This document shows positions 39,870-52,514 of a stretch of DNA of 64,000 nucleotides, one piece after another. The notes under the pieces were generated by a model, which saw only the letters and a list, made by a program, of their open reading frames with translations, was not told where the DNA came from and ran no database searches. The stretch covers positions 744,001 to 808,000 of the forward strand of contig NC_052134.2 in assembly GCF_016086655.4 (NCBI RefSeq), written 5' to 3'. A program made the translations under genes and the position numbers. The stretch is from Lepeophtheirus salmonis. Its lineage: Eukaryota; Arthropoda; Copepoda; Siphonostomatoida; Caligidae. Position 1 is the first letter of the stretch, and each line of letters opens with the position of its first letter.

Positions 39870-39990
39870 CCTTCATGTAGTCAAATTAATCTGAATTGGA
39901 TCATTCCTGAAATGGAAAACCAGATTTACTTCGATGTGTTGACGCATGCTCTGTTCCTCTGCGACGATCTGAAACATGCAAATATAAACA
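39870..39990. other. Isolated GC-richer segment open on both strands, possible exon
   Basis: On the minus strand a good acceptor (TTTGCATGTTTCAG) precedes an open stretch beginning IVAEEQSMRQHIEVNLVF and ending in a stop near 39880. On the plus strand the same DNA reads NLNWIIPEMENQIYFD and DVLTHALFLCDDLKHAN and is also open. It stands out from the AT-rich flanks. I cannot tell which strand, if either, is coding, and no family is recognised. Confidence 0.2.
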
Positions 39991-42900
39991 AGTCGGCCCA
40001 AATCTCACAATAATGAAATGATAGCAACTATAAGCTGTATGATTTCTATTTCAGTTCAAACATAAATTTCTGAGCACTTGGACAATGTATTACACATATT
40101 CGTGTAGTCTTTTTTATATAATTTGATGTTCAATTTTTCAATTCACAAACATTATGTATTCATTTTTAGTATTAATACTTTCATTATGATATACACATTA
40201 TAATTTTTGTTTAAAAATGTATATAGACTAATTTTGACTTAATTTTTTTATGGTTTGAGTATTTGAAAGATGTTTTGTAGATAAAAATGTAATAAAAAAT
40301 GCTTTCTATGGTATCATTTTTCAAAAAAGAAGGGATTTCAACAAAGGCATACCTAGAACTTAAAAGAACATTCGTTTGAAGTCCTTAATCAAATTAATCA
40401 ATTTAAATATGCTGGAAATAAAGTCACTTTTTTTTTTAATATGAATAACTTGTACAAAAAAATTCATTTTTGGTTGAGATTATAATTAAAATTTCAGAAA
40501 TACTCACTTATCTTTTTATGACCATCAATCCAATACTATTAATATATAAATATTTATTTCCAAAACTTACAATGCAATCATAATACATCATTGATAATAG
40601 CTAACTATAATTCGAAGAAATTTAAAAAAATAATTTATTTTTAATGAGTTGAATGATTAAGATTTTTGCAATAAATCGAAATTTATTGATAAAGTTATTA
40701 CAATAAGCCACATGATGTGCCTTTTAGATTTAGTTCCATAGTGTGTAATTTCTAGATTGAAAAAAAATATATTTATATAAACAATTGATATTTTTTATCA
40801 AGTTTGTCTAATCCAAAAGTTTTGAGCATACGTTGAGAATGGAGATTGAAATTTTGATAAAATGATACAAAATTAGCAATTGTTCGAAATTGATTATGTA
40901 CCGACATATATTTATTGAAAAGAAAACCATCACCACATCAAGAAAGAAGTAATTTAGTAAAATTCAAATTGAGTAGATTTAACTATTTTTTATTATTGTT
41001 ATAGATATTTTGAATTTAATAAAATACTTGTGAAAATTTGCCCAACGATTCCCGGAATATTAAAAAATTAAAATTAATTCTGTACTTTTTTACTTTAACA
41101 AGAAAAAAAAGTAATATAAATTTTTTTTCGCTTATTGTTGGTTTGTATTTTTAGACACTATTTTTATAGGAGAATATAAAGTTTTTAGAAAAAAAATATG
41201 CAAACTAATGTGGTCAACTTTTACCTTATTATCAAAAATACTGTGTTTTATTTTATCGTTTTTTTTTTAACTTTATGTTGAAAAATAATTCTTAGAATTT
41301 AACGTCCATTATTTTGTATTTTATGTGAAATAGTCGTTTGTTAGTAAAAAAGTTCGTTTTTTAGTAAATGGCTACTTAGGCTCCCATGGCCTTGAAGTAC
41401 CTTTTTTTTTACCAGAACCATCTCTTCACGTTATAGAACCTAATTGCAATTTTTTAACAAAATTCAATTTTTGGTATACACATACAGACATTTGCATTTA
41501 TAATAAATTAATTAATTGATTCTCATAGAGTAAGTATGTTTTTACAATGATAAATAATTCCTTGTAAAAGTAAAATCCAAGAAATACTTAAGAAAATATG
41601 ATATGTAAAACAATTTAATAAAATAATGGGATTTTTTTTTTTTTTTTGGGACTAATTTATATGTCCATAATTATTTATTTAGTCTGATAATCCAGAAGTT
41701 AATAAATGTATTGTTCAAGTTAAAAATTATATAAATTAGGTAGAATTTTTTTATTTTGTTTTAATATAAATATCAAAGCATAATTTTTCTTTATTTAAAA
41801 TGTTTACACATTATTTGACTGCGAAACTTTCAATTTTCAAAAATGTTATAACAATTACTTTCCTATTACATATTAATCATTTTATAATAAGACAATCTTT
41901 AAAAAGATTTTTTATGTTTTTTATAGAAAATTGAGTATCCATTTTTTAGGTTGCTCGTGATTCAAACCTAAAAATGAGCATCTAAAAATTGTACCGTAAC
42001 ACAACGTATGACATTACCTATAAATGTAAAAAATGCAGGTAGCTATTGCCAATCGTTTATAAGTGACTCAAATGTTTCAACGCATCTAAAATTATACTTA
42101 TTTAATTTTTGAATGTCATGCAATGAGGATAATTGATGACACTTAAGAAATTTGTAACTTTTATAAATGGGCCCATATATAAATGTATAACAAGTAGCAT
42201 TGTTTTCATAATCAAGATTCAACTCATATAAAAAAATAATGTATCAATTTTACAGATACAATATGAAATAATTTCAGAAATTACAAATTCAATTCCTTCT
42301 GCAATGTTTAAGTTACAAGTTATTGTGTTGATTTTGAAAACCTTTAATCAACAATACCTCAAAAAAATAGTATTATACATGGTACACTTTCATTCCAGAG
42401 CCACAAAATCAAACAAGATTGAAAAAAAAATTAAATGTGATATACTATTTGAATCACAGTATTCATAGTTAATCATAATAATTTTTGAAGATTAATATAT
42501 TTTCAAACTTTTTAAGAGCATCTATTCATTTGATTGACTGTAAAAGCGAATGACCTATGTATGAACAAAAGAGTGAAGGTTGAAAAGTTTACTTAAAATT
42601 CTTAATATCGTTCTACTTCATTTTAGAGAGAGATAAAATTTATTATATCAACCAAATTATTTTTTATAATATCAATTAAAAAGAGATACTCTGTCAGTAG
42701 ATCACATTTCTTTAACGATTAAGAAGAAGAAAAAAATAGTACATAATAGTTGAAAAAAATTTCTATATCTTTTGATTTTTCTTTGATATTTTTTTGAGCA
42801 TGTGGAGATAAATTAATAATTTAGGTACATGTGAATTAATAAATGCTATGATATTATATTAAATTAAAAATAATGAAATCCCTTTACATTTAATTCATTT

Positions 42901-43266
42901 TTATGGCGCTCATCTATTACCATAGCCCCATTCGTATTATATATGATTCTTTATTTATGCAATTAATAACAAATGATAAAACTTTGAGACAAAAAAAAAA
43001 TAGTCCGGGCCAAAATTAAAGAAATCAAATTATAAACACACATTTTTCTTACCCCTCCCCTTCTTCCTATATCTCAATGCCAAATTATCAAAACGGCCAA
43101 ACATTTTTTGAATAAAAAACATTAGGAAGAGGCTTACTTAATTATTAGGGTATAATATCATTAATTATTATTAGTATAAATTGCTTCCTTTCTTTTTTAT
43201 TTTTGAAAGTGAAGAATCAGATGAGGAATTAATTTATATCCTTTATTTGCAATACCACATTTAATA
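39991..43266. other. AT-rich DNA without a recognisable gene
   Basis: No open frame, splice-supported exon or element end is seen. There are several long T and A runs, for example T15 near 41632. Confidence 0.55.
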
Positions 43267-43747
43267 TACAGGGTTAGTATTTGAATATTATTAAGTTTAC
43301 CAGGCTATCCAATTCAACTGTATATGATGTTTCTAAGGCTGTTAAGAAACATGATGGATAGGGTACACCTGCAAGGACGAGTCATCATCATTTTGAGATA
43401 AAAAGCGTACTCTATATCTCCTTAGACGATTTGGGCAACAAAATGTGTCCTCTTAGCTCACTGGAGCCTAAGCCCTGTGACTAAAATGTGTAAGGTGTCT
43501 TGTAAAGAGTCCAATAAACGTACACACAACACTGCTTAATCCTTGTGGCCTCTTATTTACGAGACAATGGCTAACACAGACAACATGTTTCTAACAAGGC
43601 CTGGAGATGGTTAGTTTATGTGATTGACTTCACTATGGATCCCTACATCAAAGAGCAAAATATTTGTAAATTGTTGAGTTGATTCGGGAATTAAATTGTA
43701 ATATACTTTATCCTTAAATTTTACAGATTTAAAATTCCCACCCTGTA
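43267..43747 (+). mobile_element. 481-bp mariner deletion derivative
   Basis: The left end TACAGGGTTAGTATTTGAAT and the right end ATTCCCACCCTGTA (reverse TACAGGGTGGGAAT) form inverted repeats. The interior joins a fragment of the transposase N-terminus (YDVSKAVKKHDG, about 43323) to a 3' part (VIDFTMDPYIKEQNICKL, about 43620) that is homologous to 30060-30120. Flanking TA dinucleotides are compatible with mariner insertion. Because both ends survive, this is a MITE-like derivative that could once have been moved by a full-length relative. Confidence 0.74.
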
Positions 43748-44034
43748 TGTTTGTAGGTAGATATAAATGTAATAAATCTAGAATAAATTTAGTAAAAATA
43801 TAGAATATGGGGAATTTCTTCCTTCGAGAGCCTCTATACTCGACGTACGATAATTCACGACTTAACTAGTTTTGCGTAATATTGTCGTTTTCACTTATAG
43901 TCAACACTCCAACCTTTACAACACTTTATTGTATTATCCGATGTGACCAATAATGAGGAAGATATAGATTGTTAAAAAATAGAACGGGAAATAGGAATAC
44001 ATTTTTTCCCAAACCTAACATAATACTAATTCAA

Positions 44035-44290
44035 CAGTCTGTGTGCTCACAAATAATGGAGAGTAACGCTGAGTAGCTTAAAAGGTAATTCTGCCTATCA
44101 TCCTTTATTGATATGGAGTTACACTTGTCTTTATTTCATTCATATTAAAGCTGTTTCCATATAATTTAATGACACGTCATAACAACTAAGCTGCTCTCCT
44201 ATCAAACACTTTTTAAATTGTCAAGATTTTCATGTTCATTTTCGGTTCATTTTTGATATAAAAATCAAATTTCTCAGTATCTTTCGAAAT
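44035..44290 (+). repeat. Dispersed repeat family R1, copy 5
   Basis: GTGTGCTCACAAATAATGG and GAGTAACGCTGAG form the 5' part. AAAGCTGTTTCCATATAA, TTAATGACACGTCATAAC, TAAGCTGCTCTCCTA, AAATTGTCAAG and GTTCATTTTC form the core. With copy 6 it gives the longest shared alignment, about 250 bases. Confidence 0.7.
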
Positions 44291-45655
44291 GCCTAACAAA
44301 ATCTACTATTACATATGAGGCACGGTGAAAAAAATGCCGAATTTTGAGTAATATATATTAATTAAATGGTCTTGAGCCAACTGGGGTGTATGGTCCCTCC
44401 CCATATTGGTAAAATCACTAAATTAGAGTGTCCTTATTAAACGAATATCTGAGGAGCTGATAAAGATATTTTTTGTGATGCTATGTTATTAAGGTATGTT
44501 CATAATGATATCATGTGTTTTTATGTCGAATATTATATGAATTACATTTTGTACGATATATCAAAATATCATAAGATTAGTTTTTGCAAAAAAATTGTGA
44601 AATCTTAAGTGTGAAAAAATAGAATTTACACTCATTTATGTACTTGGGCATAATGTCTAGAAACTTGTAGAAACAATTTATACAATTTACAACACCAAAA
44701 TGAAGTGAATAATTTGGAGCTCTTGGGATATGTTGGTATAATGAACTATTGAAACTTCTATCTACAGTCGTTATATTAATCGTATAATTTATAACTATTT
44801 TGATGAAAGTTAATTATTTATAAATATTTTTTGGCCTATTATAAAGTTCAATTGCCTACAGTCTTATTACTTTTAAATTAATAATAAAAAAATTATATAT
44901 CAAAATGAAATGATAGTATAAATTAACTGTTGTTAATTAAATTGACAGTTATTATAATAAATTAAGTTTTATGAGACTTAGCAACTAAAACTTGTACAAA
45001 ATAGAAAATTAAATCATTATGTGCAATTATATATAATATATCATTTTCTTAGTTTCACATGAAAAGGAGTTGTTTATTATATGTTTAATCTACTTTAAAG
45101 TACTTTTTTGAGGGGGGAAGGGAGGAAGTTTGCTCGTTTTTATTTATTTCTTTTCCATTTTGCAAGTCTCACAACTTTAGTTTGAATAATTATACTGCTA
45201 TAATCACAATGAGTTCTCTGATTTGAAAATTTCAATGATGCTATGACCAAATAATATCTTTTTGCGATGTTTAGTCTCATATTTTTAAGCAGAGTTGGGT
45301 ATAAAGATGCATTTATGTAAAGGCTTTGTGTTGCAAATGAAGGAATAATTTCATATTTCGTGGGATCTGGTTAAATGTAGTTGCCATAAACATTTGAATA
45401 ATTAATGACAGTCAAAGATTATCCACATACCTATCGAACCTTACAGACTACTTGAGAACATGGATTTTTAATCTAAAACAAAAGTAAAGAAACTTCTTGT
45501 TTAGAAACATGAGACTTTCAAATTATAAATGGGATGCACAAATATTGATTACCTATGTTATTTTCGAACTTAAATGATACTTTCATATATCATAAAATGG
45601 CATTTGTCTCCCTACGCTTCCTTTATTTCATTCTTGAGAAGAGAACATCTATGTT
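44291..45655. other. AT-rich DNA without a recognisable gene
   Basis: No supported feature lies between the two R1 copies. Confidence 0.55.
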
Positions 45656-45659
45656 TAAT

Positions 45660-45965
45660 GTGTTAAGAGGAGTGTATGTGCTCATGAATAGCGTAGAGTA
45701 ACCCTGAGAATTTATAAGTGTAAGTCTTTGATGGATTGAGAATCAAAACATAATCATTCTGACAATGCCTTTTCTCGAAATGGTGTTAGACTTGTGTTAT
45801 TGCCTTCTTATTACAGCTGTTTATAGATACCTTAATGACGCGTAATAAAAGCTAAGCTGCTCTCCTAGCAAAACATTCTTCAAATTCTCAAGGTTACCAT
45901 GTTAATTTTCCCTTAATTTATTTTAAATAAAGAAATATTTACAATTTACATCACTAATAATCCTA
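45660..45965 (+). repeat. Dispersed repeat family R1, copy 6
   Basis: GTGCTCATGAATAGCG and GAGTAACCCTGAGAATTT start the copy. The core has ACAGCTGTTTATAGA, TTAATGACGCGTAATAA, TAAGCTGCTCTCCTAGC, ATTCTTCAAATTCTCAAGG and GTTAATTTTC. It ends in ACATCACTAATAATCC, which is also seen after copy 2 (GCATCACTAATTATAA). Confidence 0.7.
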
Positions 45966-46119
45966 TCCCCCATGTGTCATATTTAATTTTACACTGAAGA
46001 TTGTTTTTCAAAATTTTTGAACAACTTCTTCGTGAGGACAGTCAGAAGAAATTTAAGTTTATATCCGTTGACGTATAACAAAAATCGACTTTTTTTAATC
46101 AATATATCCTCTTTCAGCC

Positions 46120-46480
46120 TAAGTGACGCCCTTCACTCTCTCCATAATTGCTATATATACCTCACATATATAACCTTCTGATGTGGCATTGATGATACAC
46201 TTCAAAGATCTCACAGATTAGATGCAGGCGGCTCCCTCTACATTTACCTAGATTAAATTATCCAAAGGATTAAGATTGGGGAGCCCACATGTTCTTGTAC
46301 ATATTTGAGACAGTCTAGACCCTAAATAACATTTTTTTCTTTGTGCCAGTCGAGGAAGATGTTTTCTTCCTCCTTATCTTAGATTTAGCTCCAAAATCAT
46401 CTTCTATAATCATATGCTTTATTCTTAATGCTTGTTTCTGTACATGCCCACACTTTTTTGTGACTGTTCATTGGGTTTCA
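46120..46480 (-). pseudogene. mariner transposase remnant, internally deleted
   Basis: On the minus strand, RIKHMIIEDDFGAKSKIRRK (about 46410) matches the mariner segment that precedes the catalytic core (IKEDLGAKSxxRxK). After a deletion it reads GSPNLNPLDNLI-VNVEGAAC (about 46290), the third catalytic block, with Asp replaced by Asn. Then come TSEGYICEVYIAIMERVKG (to about 46130), the C-terminal tail. The first and second catalytic Asp lie in the deleted part. No inverted repeats were found. The plus-strand open frame here is a shadow. Confidence 0.68.
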
Positions 46481-46886
46481 AATTGTTTTTTAATTATATA
46501 CACGTACGTCAGGCGGATCATGAGGTAATTGCCAATCTATCACAAGTATTTTCAACACAATAATTATTTTAGCTACCATTTTTTCGTCTTTAAAGATACA
46601 GAATATTTAGAAATAAATTAAAATGATTATCAAAAAAATTTTGCAACCTTACTTTTGTAAAAATTCCTATCAAAACTCAAATTATGAGAAATATTATAAG
46701 TGTTAAGTGTATTCATTTTTCTGTACAAAATGATTCCTATATATGTTTAAATAATGTGGGTTATGCGCCAAATGATGATATCAATTTGAATCAAAAAGAA
46801 TTTTCTGTGTTTTTATTAACTGAAAATGTCATTAGTATTCTCAAGCGGTTTCCTTTTATATTTATATAAATGCAACAATGCATATG

Positions 46887-47600
46887 TACAGGGTGAAACA
46901 AAGAATTGTCACTCTAAAGAAAACAACACTACAACTATATTTTTAATTTTTTTTTCTAAATCAATTCATGATGTAATTTGATTGTGTACATAGTCTTGCT
47001 GACAAATATTTAATGTTTCTGCATTCAACCTCAATCACTGCATCGATACAGGTTCGAAACAGAAAAATGATGCCTTTTCCAAAAGCCCCGGTGGAGCTCG
47101 ATAAATACTTGGCAAAGAGAGGCAATCAGGATGGTTTTGGTGATATGGGAAGGAGTGTGGGGGATCTTCTCGACGTATGACCACACGACTCAGTCTAATG
47201 AATTTAGATGGAGGAAACGGCACCGAGACAAGGCTACAAAGTCGTAGAATTTTTTCTGAAACCAAGCCTGGGACTCTTTGGATTTGAGCACAAATGCCAA
47301 GTCCACACACTGGCCAACTGATTGCACCAGGGGATCTCCAGAGTCTTCATCACATCCAGGAACACTTTAGTATTGACTCTCAAGCCGACTTCGAAGATGG
47401 GAGGTGTTGTAATATGGCCCTCACTTGCAACAACAAAAAAGACCATAACTGTGGCGGAAAACTTTGTTTTCATCACCCTGGACTGTGATTTCAAGTGTAA
47501 AACAGTCTGCATTCATATATGGAAGATGCTGATAATGGTACTGTTGCAATCACTTGGATGTGTGGAGAGCACAATTTATAGAGTTGTGTTTTTCTGATCT
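46887..47600 (-). pseudogene. mariner transposase remnant, 5' truncated, with one inverted repeat
   Basis: The plus-strand left edge TACAGGGTGAAACAAAG is a mariner terminal repeat. The transposase reads inward on the minus strand: ATVMVFFVVASEGHITTPPI and FEVGLRVNTKVFLDVMKTL (47512-47310) are the conserved stretch between the first and second catalytic Asp. After frame changes, KESQAWFQKKFYDFVALS, HLNSLD-VVWSYVEKI (third block, Asp of SPDLNP replaced by His) and SHITKTILIASL follow. The N-terminal DNA-binding domain and first Asp are missing at the 47.6 kb side, where no second inverted repeat exists. It is inactive. The 47294-47597 plus frames are shadows. Confidence 0.82.
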
Positions 47601-48068
47601 CGTTCGTTGAATATTAAAACATTTTAAAAAAGATAAGAGGTTTTTATCGCTCTTGGAGTTGTACCTAACTAATCAACTAGTAGATAGTCAACTTCAAAAA
47701 AAATAAAACCGTTTTTATCAAATGCAACAGGAATTATGTTGTCTTTTCTAAGGCTATAATTTGATCGTTTCAACCCGTACATAGAAATATTTTATTATTA
47801 AATTTAAGTTTTCGATAGTTAGGTTTCTAATGTGACATTTAAGTTATGTATTTCTTTGTATATATTTTTTCCTCTGTAAAAAAAAAATTGGAATTCTAAC
47901 GGTTGATTATGTAATTTTGAGCAAATGTGTATATTGTACATGAATATGTATAACAGTTTTTTTGTTTTCTTTTTAATTAATTTCTAATAGATTGGTTTAT
48001 TCCTGATATAAATAAATACTTTGTAAGTATATGCATTTGTTTCATTCTTGCTTATTTTATATTTACAG

Positions 48069-48229
48069 GAGAAAAATCCACTGAGACATTTCACAAGGGA
48101 AATCAACAAAAAAGTGATTTTGCTTTCTATGGCAAACCTTTTTACGGAAAAACAGTGACAGATGTTGTTGTTCAAGAAGGAAGTCATGCATTTCTACATT
48201 GTGTTGTTCACAATCTTGGAAATCAAACG
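48069..48229 (+). CDS. Dpr/DIP-type immunoglobulin protein, internal exon (first half of Ig1)
   Basis: The acceptor TTATATTTACAG| and donor ACG|GTAATATTT bound 161 bases. The exon begins with the last two bases of a split codon and ends on a codon boundary. The 53 codons give a polar linker, then FAFYGKPFYGKTVTDVVVQE (A strand) and GSHAFLHCVVHNLGNQT. The Cys of FLHC is the B-strand half of the Ig disulfide. NQT is a potential N-glycosylation site at the exon end. The spacing FDxPxxxxVTxxxGxxxxLxCxVxxLG is that of Dpr proteins, arthropod neuronal surface receptors whose N-terminal Ig domain binds DIP partners during synapse and axon matching. The upstream exon (signal peptide) was not found. 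Lachesin/DIP-like identity is the main alternative. Confidence 0.85.
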
Positions 48230-48639
48230 GTAATATTTACATCGATCTATTTGTCCTTCTTTAGTTTTTATTCATATATAAGTTACTCGTAATAGTTTAC
48301 AAAATAAAGTTCATATTTCATGACCATCAAAAAATAAAAAACAAATCCTCAAATGTGCATATCTATATAATGATGCTAAACATTAAAGTAACTTATATAT
48401 GAATTTACATATGAAAAATAATTTATTTAACTTTGATTTATTTATATATGGCATTTATTTGATGTATTTACGCTAAATTAATCATTTATGAAGACATATT
48501 GCAGGGGTATGTAAAGTACAAAAGTTTAGGGGATTCAAATTGAGAGTCTAATTTGGAAACCCAAAACCTGCTCTTGCAATTAAACATAATTATATTCATG
48601 TTATTTTGAATTAGTTTGGTTGCATTTGGCAACCAAACG

Positions 48640-49075
48640 ATGGCTACACTACAATGAACAAATTTTGTTTTTTCTGGCATGACAGTAAGTGTGAAAATGT
48701 CTGAATGACAAGAAAAAATGTAACGCCAGAGTCAGTGCTGAGAAGGCTGTCAATTCTTCCACACTGCATCCAATATCAAAAATACCATAACCGCCCCTAC
48801 AACCTAAAATTCTGCAGCAACGTTGGCTGACTTCTAGCATGCCTCAATTTAACTTTCCTCTTGCCCCGAACTCAACCCTATATACTTTGATGTTTAGAGC
48901 GTCTGGGAGAAAAATAAATGCTGACCTTTCATCCAAATTTGGATTCATTCCAAGTTGCCGGTTGTGACAGCGTGGTACGCCATGAGGACACCCTTCATCT
49001 TCACGAGCTGCCAATCTAATCGTTGGCCTGTCAAGGCTATTATAACTTGCGAAGGAGAATATATTCAATGTTTTT
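48640..49075 (+). pseudogene. mariner transposase C-terminal remnant inside the Ig-gene intron
   Basis: In one plus frame from about 48811 the translation gives ATLADF-HAS, SCPELNPIYFDV (the SPDLNPLDYxVW block, with Glu in the third catalytic position), SVWEKNKC, then PFIQIWIHSKLPVVTAWYAM, FTSCQSNRWPVKAIITCEGE and YIQ. This matches the mariner tail (RHPNVDSLKAAI, FxxSCxxFRxRxEAxIxAEGGYI). Four stops interrupt it. The first two catalytic motifs upstream are not recognised. The longer open frames on the opposite strand are shadows. Confidence 0.68.
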
Positions 49076-49080
49076 TTTGG

Positions 49081-51240
49081 CTAAATATAGCATTTGTACA
49101 TATTAATAGTTGATTTCAGTTTTATTTTCTTGATTACATAAAATTGACTTTTTTGTAATCTAGTCCTGCAACTGCAATTTTGTGTTTGTGACCATTTTCT
49201 TAAAAATAAAATTTAGTCGGAAATAAATTGTATTTTAAATCAAACAAACAAACAATCTCAAACAAAAGACTCCAAATTTTCAAATAAAAGAATGAATCAT
49301 TAATTTCTAAATAAGCTTACAAATGTAGCATTCAGTTCTTTAAGTGTTTTTTGTAGTAAAAAAAAGTTGTTTATATTTTAATACAATATTATTTATGTCT
49401 GAAATAATATATTTTATAATTTTTTATCATTAAAACATACTTGGTTGATAATGGTCATTTAGTTATTTAATTTCCATATTTGACTCTAAGCAAAGTCAAA
49501 CTATTTTCAATAGCAATGTATATCTATTATTGACAAATATACCAGAATAATAAAATAAATTGTCAAATTATATTCATAAATCCTTGTTGCTTTAAATTGT
49601 CTCATTTTTTCATTTGATACCTAAATCCAATAGACAATACAATCAAATCTCACCTGATACACAACAATTGTAAATACCACAAGGATAAGATAGGTATTGC
49701 ACAGTGGTGAGACTTGGACTGTAACTGATTTTGTAAGGTTCGGTCTTTAGCTATTTTTTTACTCTAATCTTTTGGTACAGACTGTGGACCAAAGTTCCAA
49801 TCATAGACATAATTTTTTTGGTTATGCTTTTTTTCCTCAAAAATGTATTTTCTATAAAAAAAAATGTTGTCCAAATGTACCAAGACATTGTCATATTTCC
49901 TCATGCAGAATTATACTTTTTATTATTTAATTTCAAGTTTGATTAAATGGAAACTAAGTAGTTAACTATAGAGTAATTTATTGTACTCTTAGCACGACTT
50001 GTGAAAACAAATGATAATCTCAACCAAGTTAGTTTTCAACAAAAATGTATCATACCGTCATCATTTCCCAATTTGGGTAAAAGATTTTACCGAAATAAGT
50101 TACAGTAATGCTATTATACACGTATATAAGTACGTAAAATCTACGGTTCTTAATTTAAATTGTATATATATATATATAAGTGTCATTTATTATACATAGA
50201 TATATTATATTTTATTAAAAAATAAATATTGTTTTATAAGAAAAAATGAGGGCAAATTTCAGGGAAGGTAAAACAAAGTAAACTTTCAAATTTCTAGCTT
50301 TACTTTCATTTCGATAACATAAAAGACTCCAAATTAGGCAACATAAGTTTTATGAATTTTTTTCTAACTTCAGTGATTATTAGACAAAAATAGATAGTAA
50401 CATCCTTGACGTCCATGGGCTCAAATAATTTAATACTACATTTTACTTTTTATGCGACCATATTAATAATTAAAGAAATGTGTTATTTGTCACCCTTCCT
50501 TCCCACCATCGCAACAAAATTGAAATGGAAGTACCAAGAGGGAACGAAGGTTGGAAAGTAACCATTTAAACTGATAAATTTAAAAGAAACATAAACCTAC
50601 TAGACGTTTAGCTTTAAGTAAAAGTAGGATCACCACTCTTTCAAGGTATTGGAATAGTTATTTCTTAAAAGCATAGTCAAAATTTCCATTATTTAAGGAA
50701 CTTTTGAGCGTGTTTCTTATGTAATGATGGACAGTGGAATTAAAGTAGATCCGTATATAGATTAATGAGCCTGGAGGGTGTCCTCTTGCATTATGTAATG
50801 GGAATGTACTATGCTAAATATAACATTGTAAAACATACCTTTGATGTATTAATTCCTTTGTCAAATTACATATTCAAAATATTATTATTAAATATATTAT
50901 TGAATATAATGAATTATAAGTATTTAAAAATAAATTTGCAAATAAGTATTTTTAGAACTATTACATGTGGATTAATATGTGAAAAAATTTATCAATATTT
51001 GTCATGATGAACATGTACAGATTGCGTTTTCCGCAATAAAGAAGGAAATAAAATTATTTTATATATCCAAAGAAGAGGCATATTCTTTCTCAACTTATTG
51101 ATGTACTAGCAATAATCTTTGTATACATGTATTTTACAATGTACATCCATACTTAATCAATAAAAAAAAGTAATGCTACAGACAACTTCGATTTTACTTT
51201 CCTGAAACATTAATATATCATCTACCAATGAAAAAGGGTC
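49081..51240. other. Intronic AT-rich DNA without recognised features
   Basis: Open frames at 50011-50199 and 50765-51007 show no motif. There is a (TA)n run near 50165. Confidence 0.5.
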
Positions 51241-51439
51241 TTGTCATGTATTAATACGTTGCATGAAGAGCTATAAGTCTGCTCCAATCGCTTCAGGTAA
51301 GTTCATTGCTTATGATATAGGATAGCATGACGATGTCAGTAGGATATTGAAGATCTATTTATCGAAAAGTTTAAAGAATGTGTACGATGAGTGAATAGGA
51401 ATGAGAAAATTGATTTTTTTATTATCGAAGGTATAAGGA

Positions 51440-52036
51440 AATTCACCATCGGTCGACACAAGTATGAACTACGATTTGATGATGACAATGACGATGGCTT
51501 TGATGGAAGAGCAAAAAGGAGCGCGAGAAGAATCCATCAAAAGAGATAAACAACATTGTGAAATGGTAGAAAAAATGTTTAAAGCCTTTAATCCCAAAGA
51601 TAATGAAAAAGTAAAAGAACGACCATTTGAGTAAGAAAGTGTCAAGAAAATAGGTCAAAAAATGAAAATATTTATGAAATATTCACCTCAGCTTGAGGAA
51701 CACATTGATTATAAAGTGTTATGGGATAATTATTTGTTGGCTATAAGATTTGATGATCATAATTAATCAAAGGGGAAAGAAGAGTTTAAGTTACTGTGCT
51801 GTCCGGAAATGCTCGATAAGATAGAACATGACATGTCAATCGAGGTTTTATTGGCCATTCAAGACAATTTATATGATTACGGCATAGTACATTATAAACG
51901 TAAATATATGATTGATTATAATGAAATGTGTCATAATAAATTTAAATATTTCTCATTACTCAATCATGATTTATATAAAAAATTTCGATACAATTCAACG
52001 TATCATGAAACATTTAGTATGTCTTACGTTTTATGA
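51440..52036 (+). pseudogene. Possible retrotransposon gag-like remnant
   Basis: A plus-strand frame from about 51474 reads MMTMTMALMEEQKGAREES and IKRDKQHCEMVEKMFKAF, a Met/Glu/Arg-rich helical segment. It then continues through stops and a frame change to YSPQLEEHIDYKVLWDNYLL and LLCCPEMLDKIEHDMS. The 51809-52036 frame ends with a stop. A Met-rich coiled-coil start followed by aromatic helices resembles the N-terminal part of some gypsy/Pao Gag proteins, but no zinc knuckle or other diagnostic motif is present. It lies in the Ig-gene intron. A decayed host exon is the alternative. Confidence 0.3.
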
Positions 52037-52514
52037 AATACCAGAGCGATATATGTGAAATAGAAAAACTAGTTTTGTAAATCTCAAAGTATCATATATA
52101 ATTTTTTGAATAATAGTATTTATCGGGGTATTAATACGCAGTGATTCAAAGTCACTTCAACCAGCCCCATTAAAAAAAACATAGCTCAGCAATGACAAAT
52201 CTTGATATACAGTTACTACAAAATTATAGGGGTTCAATTGTTATATGGTTTAACATGGTATACCCCTGGAGTATATATTTTAAATAGACCTGATTAAATT
52301 GGATAACACGCATTGGACAAATTATACCCATAAATATTTATGTAAATCGTATGTATTTTTTAGCAGTCCTGTTTTTTTTGGAATTTGTAATCTTAAGAAT
52401 GAATATTATTTTCCTTAGTTGTTGTCAATATTATTCAAATACTGAGTAGTGAACCCCTTTTTTTACTATATTCCATAATATTCAAAACAGGATTTACCAT
52501 TCGTGACAGAATGT

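Noticed and set aside
48486..49068. Open frames on the minus strand
   Set aside because: The plus strand of the same DNA encodes a clear mariner tail (PELNPIYFDV, TSCQSNRWPVKAII), so the minus frames are shadows.
944..50180. (TA)n runs as possible functional arrays
   Set aside because: They are short simple repeats common in AT-rich DNA, without spacers or a conserved unit, and no CRISPR-like array exists.
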